Assembly (NCBI GenBank): GCA_017634255.1 | Contig: JAGBNT010000023.1 | Coordinates: 1 to 9,037, forward strand | Direction of reading: 5' to 3' | DNA: 9,037 nt | Source: Lachnospiraceae bacterium | GTDB lineage: Bacteria; Bacillota_A; Clostridia; Lachnospirales; Lachnospiraceae | Shown: piece after piece, positions 1-6,148 of the stretch | Layout: each line of letters starts with the position of its first letter | Numbering within the stretch: the first letter of the stretch is position 1 | The notes under the pieces: generated by a model | What the model saw: only the letters and a program-made list of their open reading frames with translations | Databases searched by the model: none | Told to the model about the DNA's origin: nothing | Program-made: the position numbers and the translations under genes

Positions 1-9
1 AGCGGGAGG

Positions 10-29
10 GAGCCGTAAAGCTGCGGCTC
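10..29 (+). promoter_or_regulatory. Hairpin in the short segment upstream of rbfA
   Basis: GAGCCGTA (10-17) pairs with TGCGGCTC (22-29) to give an 8-bp stem, with one G-U pair, around the tetraloop AAGC. There is no T-run after it, so it is not a terminator. It lies where the infB-rbfA junction would be expected. One frame over positions 3-50 is open and ends in TGA overlapping the rbfA ATG, and the other two frames stop at 16-18 and 35-37. None gives a recognisable infB C-terminus, so I do not annotate an upstream gene. The hairpin could shape translation of rbfA, but that is inference. Confidence 0.35.
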
Positions 30-46
30 GCCGGTAAAATACAGCC

Positions 47-433
47 ATGAGAAAAAATTCTACTAAAAACAACAGGGTAAACGGTGAGGTAATGCGTGCC
101 CTGTCTTCGATAATAAGAAATGTAAAGGATCCCCGGGTCGGGATAATGACGTCGATTACTGATGTATATGTAGCCCCCGATCTTAAGACCTGCCGTGTAA
201 TGGTAAGTGTTCTCGGAGGAGCGGAGGAAAAGGAGAGGACATTAGAGGGGCTTAACTCCGCAAAGGGATATATACGCCGTGAGCTTGCGCATGAGCTCAA
301 CTTAAGGAATACTCCCGAGCTTAATTTCATTATGGATGATTCGATCGCATACGGCGTGGATATGTCAAAGAAGATCGATGAGGTCATCGGACGGGATAAC
401 GAAGGCAGAGCGGCAGAAGAGGATGATAAATGA
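47..433 (+). CDS. rbfA: Ribosome-binding factor A (30S maturation factor)
   Basis: RbfA is a small cytoplasmic KH-type RNA-binding protein that binds the maturing 30S subunit and helps process the 5' end of 16S rRNA. The 128-residue product starts MRKNS and has the family landmarks: NGEVMRALSSIIRNVKDPRVG (about 12-32), the central strand APDLKTCRVMVSVLG (about 43-57), and the C-terminal block LRNTPELNFIMDDSIAYG (about 86-103). It ends in a short acidic tail (EGRAAEEDDK), as is common. The length is typical. The ATG at 47 gives the expected N-terminus although no strong Shine-Dalgarno sequence lies close upstream. Its TGA overlaps the ATG of the next gene (ATGA, 430-433), so the two are translationally coupled in the infB-rbfA-nrnA-truB-ribF order. 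Confidence 0.96.
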   Translation: MRKNSTKNNRVNGEVMRALSSIIRNVKDPRVGIMTSITDVYVAPDLKTCRVMVSVLGGAEEKERTLEGLNSAKGYIRRELAHELNLRNTPELNFIMDDSIAYGVDMSKKIDEVIGRDNEGRAAEEDDK

Positions 434-1404
434 TAGATTTAGAAGCGCTTGTACAAAACGCGGTTACTATAGGAATAGCGGGGCATACCAACCCGGACGG
501 AGACTGTGTGGGCGCCTGTCTGGGACTGCAAAACTATCTTAAAAAAAGGTATCCCGATAAGAGGGCAACGGTGTTTTTAGAGCAGCCCTCCGGTAAATAT
601 TCCTTCCTTAAGGGATATGACACGATTACGACACCGGATAAGGAGCTCTATACAGAGTTTGAGTTCGACATCTTTTTTGCCCTTGACAGCGGGGATGCCA
701 ACAGGCTTGGAAGCGCCCATAAGTTCCTTGTGGATGCAAAGGAGACTGTCTGTATTGATCACCATATCAGCAATACGGGCTTTGCCAGGCATATGTTTAT
801 CGAGCCCGAAGCCAGCTCCACCAGTGAGCTTATATACGATATAATCCACCACGAATATATTGACGAGGAAATAGCCAAGTGCCTCTATACCGGGATAATC
901 CACGATACGGGGGTTTTAAGGTTCGCCAATACCTCCCCGAAGACCTTAAGGACGGTCGCGGAGCTTATTTCCTACGGCTTTGATTTTTCGCGGATAATTG
1001 ACGAATCCTTCTATGAAAAGAGCTATGTGCAAAATCAGATCATGGGAAGGGCGGTTTTGGAGAGCATACTGATCCTGGACGGCAAGTGTATTTTTTCAGC
1101 CCTGGATCATAAGACCATGGATTTTTACGGTGTGAGCTCCGAGGACATGGACGGAATAGTGAACCAGTTAAAATGTACTGCCGGGGTTCAGTGCGCCATC
1201 TTCATGTATGAGCGTGAGCCCATGGTATACAAGGTCTCGATGCGTTCTGAGGACACTGTGGATGTCTCCAGGATAGCCTCCAGGTTTGGCGGAGGCGGTC
1301 ATAAAAGGGCAGCCGGATTTACCATGTCAGGAACCGTGCACGATATAATCAACAACGTTTCGGAGTACGTAGAAAAAGAGCTTGAGGAATCAGAACAGCT
1401 ATAA
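430..1404 (+). CDS. nrnA: DHH/DHHA1 phosphoesterase, NrnA-type oligoribonuclease / pAp phosphatase
   Basis: The 324-residue product has the full set of DHH-family motifs. These are HTNPDGD (19-25), ALDSGDANRLG (84-94) with Asp86, the namesake IDHH (109-112), GIIHDTG (155-161) followed by RFANTSP, and the DHHA1 signature FGGGGHKRAAG (286-296). By family knowledge NrnA proteins are cytoplasmic Mn2+-dependent enzymes that degrade 2-5-mer nanoRNAs and dephosphorylate pAp to AMP. No N-terminal membrane or PAS/GGDEF region is present, which argues against the c-di-AMP enzyme GdpP. The ATG at 430 overlaps the rbfA stop and is preceded by AAGAGGA (417-423) at 6-nt spacing, so the start is secure. In this gene order the enzyme is routinely found between rbfA and truB. 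Which substrate it prefers cannot be read from the sequence. Confidence 0.92.
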   Translation: MIDLEALVQNAVTIGIAGHTNPDGDCVGACLGLQNYLKKRYPDKRATVFLEQPSGKYSFLKGYDTITTPDKELYTEFEFDIFFALDSGDANRLGSAHKFLVDAKETVCIDHHISNTGFARHMFIEPEASSTSELIYDIIHHEYIDEEIAKCLYTGIIHDTGVLRFANTSPKTLRTVAELISYGFDFSRIIDESFYEKSYVQNQIMGRAVLESILILDGKCIFSALDHKTMDFYGVSSEDMDGIVNQLKCTAGVQCAIFMYEREPMVYKVSMRSEDTVDVSRIASRFGGGGHKRAAGFTMSGTVHDIINNVSEYVEKELEESEQL

Positions 1405-2275
1405 CGGAATATTGCTTGTATTTAAGGAAAGGGGTTACACGTCTAATGATGTTGTAGCCCTTCTTCGTAAATTCCTTAATATGAAAAAAATAGGGCATAC
1501 GGGTACCCTTGACCCTGAGGCAGAGGGACTTTTGCCGGTCTGCCTCGGGCGCTCTACAAAGCTCGTCAGCCTGCTCACCGATACCGACAAGGAATATGAG
1601 TGCGTTATGAGGCTCGGGGTTTCCACCGATACAGAGGATATGACGGGCAGGATACTCGACGAGAGATCCCTTACCGGAATAGATGAAAGCAGGGTAAGGG
1701 AGGTCATAGCTTCGTTTATCGGAGAATATGACCAGATACCTCCCATGTATTCGGCAAAAAAGATAGGCGGCAAAAAGCTCTATGAATATGCGCGGGAGGG
1801 GAAGGTAATAGAGCGGAGCCCCTCGCGGGTAGCTATAAAGTACATAGACATCGGCGATATCAGCCTGCCGCGGGTCAGCTTCACTGTCGGCTGCTCCAAG
1901 GGGACCTATATCAGGTCACTTTGCAGGGATATAGGCGAGACGCTCGGCTGCAGGGCGGCGATGGAGAGCCTTAGGCGCACTAAAGCCGGGGTTTTTGAGC
2001 TTTCAGGGGCGCATACACTAAAGGAGATACAAAATATCGCCGAAGACGGAAGGATAGAAGAGCTTATAATACCGCCGGAGGCTATTTTTAAGGACTGCGA
2101 AAGCTATGTCTCAGCCGGAGCGGACACCGACAGGGCTGTAAAAAACGGCAACAGGCTTAAGCTTAAGGGATTTAAGGACGGAAGGTGCAGGGTGTATTTA
2201 AGCGATGGCACCTTTGCTGCACTCTATGAGGTAGAGAACGGAGAAGGCCGGATTTGCGGATATTTTCTGACTTAG
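1382..2275 (+). CDS. truB: tRNA pseudouridine-55 synthase
   Basis: TruB converts U55 of the tRNA T-loop to pseudouridine in the cytoplasm. The protein shows NGILLVFKERGYTSNDVV (8-25), the catalytic motif GHTGTLDPEAEGLLPVCLG (38-56) with nucleophile Asp44, and STDTEDMTGRI (81-91). Further on are the GTYIRSLCRDIG-type loop and a C-terminal PUA-like region ending in DGTFAALYEVENG. At 297 residues it is a normal length. The start is the problem. The family normally begins Met-Asn-Gly or similar, yet codon TAT precedes AAC-GGA here. The only NTG starts nearby are TTG at 1382 (poor ribosome binding site, 23-nt overlap with nrnA) and TTG at 1412, which would remove conserved N-terminal residues. TTG 1382 is reported with low confidence in the exact start. 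The function itself is clear. Confidence 0.9.
   Translation: MRNQNSYNGILLVFKERGYTSNDVVALLRKFLNMKKIGHTGTLDPEAEGLLPVCLGRSTKLVSLLTDTDKEYECVMRLGVSTDTEDMTGRILDERSLTGIDESRVREVIASFIGEYDQIPPMYSAKKIGGKKLYEYAREGKVIERSPSRVAIKYIDIGDISLPRVSFTVGCSKGTYIRSLCRDIGETLGCRAAMESLRRTKAGVFELSGAHTLKEIQNIAEDGRIEELIIPPEAIFKDCESYVSAGADTDRAVKNGNRLKLKGFKDGRCRVYLSDGTFAALYEVENGEGRICGYFLT
1384..1408 (+). promoter_or_regulatory. Anomalous nrnA-truB start junction
   Basis: GAGGA (1384-1388), a good ribosome-binding core, stands 12 nt before position 1401, where the sequence reads ATAACGG. If one G followed T1402, the text would read ATGAACGG. That gives a standard ATGA stop/start overlap, leaves the NrnA protein unchanged (Leu then TGA instead of TAA), and starts TruB at Met-Asn-Gly as the family expects. 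As given, no canonical start sits at this site. A one-base deletion, either real or an assembly error, is the simplest explanation. Confidence 0.45.
2240..2256 (+). promoter_or_regulatory. Ribosome binding site fixing the TTG start of ribF
   Basis: GGAGAAGG (2240-2247) lies 6 nt before TTG (2254-2256), inside the 3' end of truB. No ATG or GTG in the same frame precedes the conserved nucleotide-binding motif at a sensible distance, so this site supports the TTG start and the 22-nt overlap with truB. Confidence 0.7.
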
Positions 2276-3183
2276 ACAATTTAAGGATAGATTCGGATAC
2301 CGCCATTGCCATGGGGAAATTTGACGGCATCCACCTTGGACATATGAGGCTTTTTGACGAGGTTTTCTCATACAGGAAGAGGGGCTTAAAGACGCTGGTA
2401 TTTACCTTTGCTTCCTCGGTCATGGAGTATTTAAGCGGGAGAAAGACCCCGATGCTTACGACCAATGAGGAGCGCCGGGAGATATGCGCCGAGCTTAAGG
2501 CGGATTACCTTGTGGAATACCCCGTAAATGACGAAACCATGGGGATTGACCCGGAGGTCTTTCTAAAGGAGATACTTGTCGGGCAGTTAAGAGCCAGGGC
2601 GATAGTATCGGGAGCCGACTGTTCCTTCGGGGCTGGGGGCCGTGGAAATTTCGAGCTCCTTAAAGAAAGGAGCGCTGCTTTAGGCTACGAGGCGGTCCTG
2701 GTGGACAAGGTGGTAATGGACGGGCAGGAGATAAGCTCGACAGCCATAAGGGGCTTTGTGGAGGAGGGGAGGATGGAGAAGGCTGAAAGCTTTTTAGGAC
2801 ACCCCTACGCGGTCTACGGAAAGGTCATCCACGGACGAGCTCTTGGGAGAAAGATAGAGATGCCTACGGTCAATATAAATCCCGAGGAAAACAAGATACT
2901 CCCTCCGTTCGGGGTCTACGAGTCCTATGTCTATGTGGGAAGCCAGCGTTTCAGAGGGCTTACGAACATAGGCATAAAGCCCACGGTCAGCGACAGGGGA
3001 GCCGTAACGGTGGAGACCCATATAATAGATTTCGACGACGATCTCTACGGAGAGAAGCTTAAGATAGAGCTTTTGCATTTCCAGCGTGCAGAGAAAAAAT
3101 TTGAAAATGTCGATGAGTTGAAGAAACAGATGCTATATGATAAAATAAAAGCGATACGCTTTCACGAAAACCGCTTTCAGTAG
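2254..3183 (+). CDS. ribF: Bifunctional riboflavin kinase / FAD synthetase
   Basis: RibF phosphorylates riboflavin to FMN and then adenylylates FMN to FAD in the cytoplasm. The N-terminal nucleotidyltransferase half carries MGKFDGIHLGH (20-30), which includes the HxGH ATP-binding motif, then GADCSFGAGGRGN (120-132) and SSTAIRGFVEEG (161-172). The C-terminal flavokinase half carries GRALGRKIEMPTVNI (194-208), with the Mg-ATP-binding PTxN at 204-207. It continues with PPFGVY (217-222), TNIGIKPTV (237-245) and ETHIIDFDDDLYG (254-266), where Glu254 is the likely catalytic base. The usual LGFPTAN reads RKIEMPTVN, a mild divergence that keeps the key residues. The 309-residue length is standard. 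A TTG start is supported by a well-placed ribosome binding site. No FMN riboswitch precedes it, as expected for a gene inside an operon. Confidence 0.95.
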   Translation: MRIFSDLDNLRIDSDTAIAMGKFDGIHLGHMRLFDEVFSYRKRGLKTLVFTFASSVMEYLSGRKTPMLTTNEERREICAELKADYLVEYPVNDETMGIDPEVFLKEILVGQLRARAIVSGADCSFGAGGRGNFELLKERSAALGYEAVLVDKVVMDGQEISSTAIRGFVEEGRMEKAESFLGHPYAVYGKVIHGRALGRKIEMPTVNINPEENKILPPFGVYESYVYVGSQRFRGLTNIGIKPTVSDRGAVTVETHIIDFDDDLYGEKLKIELLHFQRAEKKFENVDELKKQMLYDKIKAIRFHENRFQ

Positions 3184-3224
3184 GAAACTTTTAGGAAGCA
3201 GAAATATAACGGAGCGCATAAGTT

Positions 3225-4886
3225 ATGATCTTATCCATCGTTCTCCCCATGGTCGGAGGTCTCGGACTGTTCTTATACGGGATGAGGCTTATGGGAGACA
3301 GTATAGAACGGGCAGCAGGTGCAAAACTCAGAGGGATCCTGGAAAGGATCACCTCTAATCGTGTTGTGGGTATGCTGGTTGGAGTTGCCTTTACGGCGGC
3401 TATCCAATCCTCCAGCGCATGTACGGTTTTGGTGGTCTCTTTTGTGAATTCGGGACTTATGACGCTGTACCAGGCGGCGGGAGTCATACTCGGAGCAAAT
3501 ATTGGTACTACCGTAACCTCCCAGCTGGTCTCCTTCAACCTTTCGGAGGTGGCTCCGGTATTTCTGATCGTCGGAGTGCTCTTTACGATGTTCTCCAAGA
3601 ATGCAATGGTTAAGAAGGTGGCGGATATAATAACCGGTTTCGGTGTGCTTTTCCTGGGACTTAACCAGATGTCGGAAACCATGAGCGTCATGAAGGACGT
3701 TCCATTGGTAAAGGATATCCTTGGAGCCCTTACCTCTCCTATAATGGCGATAATAGTGGGAACTATCCTCACTGCGATAATCCAGAGCTCCTCGGTGACG
3801 GTTTCCATCCTCCTTTTGATGGCAAATCAGGGACTCCTTGAGGTGCCCATCTGTCTTTACATTATCCTGGGCTGTAATATCGGTGCCTGCATGAGCGCCC
3901 TGCTGGCAGGAATAGCCGGAAACAAGGATGCGAAGAGGGCAGCCCTAATTCATCTTGAATTTAATATCATCGGTACGATCATAATGTACTTCATTCTGAT
4001 GTTCGGCATGGACTACGTAATGATGATGCTCGATTCTATTTCTGAAAATCCCGGGCGTATGATAGCGAACGCCCATACGATATTCAAGATATTCCAGGTG
4101 GCGGTGCTCCTGCCCTTTACCACCTATATAGTCAACCTCACCTACCTTGTCGTTCCCGGAAAGGACGAGGGCGTTGGCTATCGTGCACAGTTCAAGCTGC
4201 AGTATATCGGCTCCTCGGTGATCTTTTCCCCCGCAACCGCAGTCGTGGATGCAATAAAGGAGCTTAACCGTATGGCGTCTCTTGCGAGCGAAAATATAAA
4301 CAGGGCAATGAACGCCCTTATAACCCTCGACGAGGACGATATCAACGAGGTTTATGAGGTCGAGAAAAATATAAACTTCCTGAACCACTCCATTACGAAT
4401 TACCTTGTAAAGATAAACCAGACCAACCTGCCGGTAGACGATCTGCGCCAGATCGGCGCCCTTTTCCATGTAGCTAACGATATCGAGAGGATAGGCGACC
4501 ATGCTGAGAATGTGGCGGATGCCGCCAAGGTCAGGATAGAGAGGGGTGCCAATTTCTCACCCCAGGCACAGCGGGAGATGGGCGAGCTTTTGGATATGGT
4601 CAACCTTATCGTGCAGTATGCCATTGAGATCTTTTCCAATGATTCCGACGAGCACATGAAGGATGTCGAGGAGCTTGAGGATAAGATAGATATAAAGGAG
4701 AGGCAGATCCAGGACAACCATATACTAAGACTGCAGAACAATGAGTGTACGCCCGAAGCGGGAATGATATTCTCAGACATCATCTCCGGTCTGGAAAGGG
4801 TGGCGGACCACGCTACGAATATCGCCTTTGCCATAAGGGACAGCGAGCTGGAAGATACGACCTTAAAACAGGCGGTAAACAGGTGA
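3225..4886 (+). CDS. Na+/phosphate cotransporter with C-terminal PhoU domain
   Basis: This is a Na/Pi-cotransporter family (NptA/YjbB-like) inner-membrane protein of 553 residues. The membrane half (about 1-310) is strongly hydrophobic and shows the inverted duplicate typical of the family. Repeat one has AAIQSSSACTVLVVSF (58-73) and GANIGTTVTSQ (90-100). Repeat two has AIIQSSSVTVSILLL (184-198) and GCNIGACMSALLAG (216-229). The QSSS motifs at 61-64 and 187-190 form the substrate and Na+ site in this family. The rest (about 340-540) is a helical PhoU-like domain with two metal-binding signatures, NDIERIGDHAENVADA (418-433) and GLERVADHATNIAFAI (522-537). Direction of transport, and uptake versus export, cannot be told. 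ATG 3225 is preceded by GGAG (3211-3214) at 10 nt. The 41-nt gap from ribF has no terminator, so it may be co-transcribed. Its TGA overlaps the next gene. Confidence 0.92.
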   Translation: MILSIVLPMVGGLGLFLYGMRLMGDSIERAAGAKLRGILERITSNRVVGMLVGVAFTAAIQSSSACTVLVVSFVNSGLMTLYQAAGVILGANIGTTVTSQLVSFNLSEVAPVFLIVGVLFTMFSKNAMVKKVADIITGFGVLFLGLNQMSETMSVMKDVPLVKDILGALTSPIMAIIVGTILTAIIQSSSVTVSILLLMANQGLLEVPICLYIILGCNIGACMSALLAGIAGNKDAKRAALIHLEFNIIGTIIMYFILMFGMDYVMMMLDSISENPGRMIANAHTIFKIFQVAVLLPFTTYIVNLTYLVVPGKDEGVGYRAQFKLQYIGSSVIFSPATAVVDAIKELNRMASLASENINRAMNALITLDEDDINEVYEVEKNINFLNHSITNYLVKINQTNLPVDDLRQIGALFHVANDIERIGDHAENVADAAKVRIERGANFSPQAQREMGELLDMVNLIVQYAIEIFSNDSDEHMKDVEELEDKIDIKERQIQDNHILRLQNNECTPEAGMIFSDIISGLERVADHATNIAFAIRDSELEDTTLKQAVNR

Positions 4887-6142
4887 AAAGGACCAAAAGG
4901 AAAAAGAGCCTTATCGCGATGATACTGCTTATCGTACTGAGCCTGGGTTCGGTGCGGCAGGTCATGGCCGCAGACGGCATGGTGATCGTGGCGGGGGCAG
5001 AGGCTGCGCTTGCAGGAATTTCAAGAGGACACGGGATAACGAAGACTTATTCTTCTGCCTCCGGTGTCTCTTCTGATTCAGTGGTCTCCAACAGTGTTTC
5101 AAGGGAGGGCGGCAGCGACGCGGATGAGGGGAAAAAGGCCCATACCGAGATCGGCGCGGCAGCTTTGGACATAAAGAACGAGGATAAGTACCTTGAGGAG
5201 CTGGAACTGGCGGCTGGAGTGGACGCTGAGAAAAACGGCGTCAAGGCGCTCGGAGTCATAGATACCATGGCTCTTGATATGGACGGGGACGGGCTTATTG
5301 CGGGCTATACGAATTTAGGCATAGCAGAGGTCGAAAACCACCTGAACGTCCGTGTAGGACCCGGAGAGGACTATGATCTGGCAGGCAAGATGACCAAGCA
5401 TGCAGGCTGTGAGATATTAGATGTCAGCGGTAACTGGACACATATTAAATCCGGAAAGGTGGAGGGCTACGTAAAGAGCGAATACCTCATCATGGGCTCG
5501 GCTGCCCTGGAAGCGGCAGAGAAATATGTCCGGCTTATGGCTGAGGTCACTACAACCACGCTTTTTGTCCGGGAAGAGGCTTCCACGGATTCGATAGTGC
5601 TTACTATGGTTCCCATCGGCGAGGAGCTGGAGGTCATAGAGGGAGACGGAAGCGAGGACTGGGTAAAGATACAGATAGACGAGGACGAAGGCTATGTGAG
5701 CAGCGAGTTTGTCAAGCTGTCTGAGCAGCTCGACAAGGCGGTAACGATGAAGGAGCTGCGCTATGGTCAGGGTGTATCGGATGTCAGGGTATCCCTTGTA
5801 AACTATTCGAAGCAGTTTTTGGGCAATCCTTACGTATGGGGCGGAACCTCGCTTACGAAGGGCTGCGACTGCTCCGGCTACGTTATGCAGATATTCAGGA
5901 AATACGGTTATTCGCTGCCGAGGACAAGCCGGCAGCAGGCTACCTGCGGCACGAAGATCAAGGCTTCCGAGGCAAGGCCGGGAGACCTGTTCTTCTATTC
6001 AAAGGCAGGCAGGATAAATCACGTTGCGATATATATTGGAAACGGACAGGTTATAAATGCGTCCAATCCTAAATCGGGTATAAAGATCAACAATGCTTAT
6101 TATCGTACCCCCGCGGCGGTAAGGAGGATAATTAAAGACTGA
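4883..6142 (+). CDS. Secreted cell-wall hydrolase: two SH3 domains plus NlpC/P60 peptidase
   Basis: The GTG start at 4883 overlaps the previous TGA (GTGA) and gives a textbook signal peptide: a basic KRTKRKK n-region, a hydrophobic core from residue 9, and a likely cut after VMA (29). Longer in-frame starts upstream would bury this signal, so I reject them. The mature protein has a Ser/Glu-rich variable stretch (30-145), bacterial SH3 domain 1 (about 145-206; HLNVRVGPGEDYD) and SH3 domain 2 (about 221-280; TTLFVREEASTDS). A C-terminal NlpC/P60 domain follows (about 302-419). The active site shows CDCSGYV (328-334) with nucleophile Cys330 and INHVAIYIGNG (378-388) with His380. The third position is Asn392 (VINAS), where His is most usual. 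Such enzymes cut gamma-D-Glu-diamino-acid bonds in peptidoglycan stem peptides outside the cell, with SH3 domains binding wall. The length is 419 residues. Confidence 0.92.
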   Translation: MKRTKRKKSLIAMILLIVLSLGSVRQVMAADGMVIVAGAEAALAGISRGHGITKTYSSASGVSSDSVVSNSVSREGGSDADEGKKAHTEIGAAALDIKNEDKYLEELELAAGVDAEKNGVKALGVIDTMALDMDGDGLIAGYTNLGIAEVENHLNVRVGPGEDYDLAGKMTKHAGCEILDVSGNWTHIKSGKVEGYVKSEYLIMGSAALEAAEKYVRLMAEVTTTTLFVREEASTDSIVLTMVPIGEELEVIEGDGSEDWVKIQIDEDEGYVSSEFVKLSEQLDKAVTMKELRYGQGVSDVRVSLVNYSKQFLGNPYVWGGTSLTKGCDCSGYVMQIFRKYGYSLPRTSRQQATCGTKIKASEARPGDLFFYSKAGRINHVAIYIGNGQVINASNPKSGIKINNAYYRTPAAVRRIIKD

Positions 6143-6148
6143 TCTATG
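6122..6148 (+). promoter_or_regulatory. Over-spaced AGGAGG before the CotH-family start
   Basis: AGGAGG (6122-6127) encodes the last Arg-Arg of the hydrolase and lies 18 nt before ATG 6146, longer than the normal 5-10 nt. The hydrolase stop (6140-6142) is in the same frame and only 3 nt before the ATG, so no upstream start is possible. Translation by termination-reinitiation is the likely mode, with the strong AGGAGG possibly holding terminating ribosomes nearby. Confidence 0.4.

Noticed and set aside
10..29. Hairpin before rbfA as an intrinsic terminator
   Set aside because: No T-run follows, and rbfA is expected to be co-transcribed with upstream genes.
430..1404. The DHH protein as RecJ or as the c-di-AMP phosphodiesterase GdpP
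   Set aside because: At 324 residues it is far shorter than RecJ and lacks the membrane, PAS and GGDEF parts of GdpP; motifs and context fit NrnA.
2276..3224. FMN riboswitch or separate promoter for ribF or the transporter gene
   Set aside because: ribF begins inside truB, leaving no leader, and the 41-nt gap at 3184-3224 has no recognisable -35/-10 pair or riboswitch core.
3191..3808. 205-residue open frame on the minus strand opposite the phosphate transporter gene
   Set aside because: It is antisense to a clearly coding gene, has a low-complexity Thr/Ile/Ser composition typical of a mirror frame, no recognisable domain and no ribosome binding site that I could see.
3945..4502. 185-residue open frame on the minus strand opposite the same gene
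   Set aside because: It mirrors the PhoU-containing region; composition (HHxxYVVH, YIxxL) is that of reversed codons and no family is recognisable.
4745..4882. In-frame upstream extension of the NlpC/P60 gene
   Set aside because: It lies wholly within the transporter gene, adds 46 unlikely residues ahead of a perfect signal peptide, and the GTG at 4883 gives a normal GTGA overlap.
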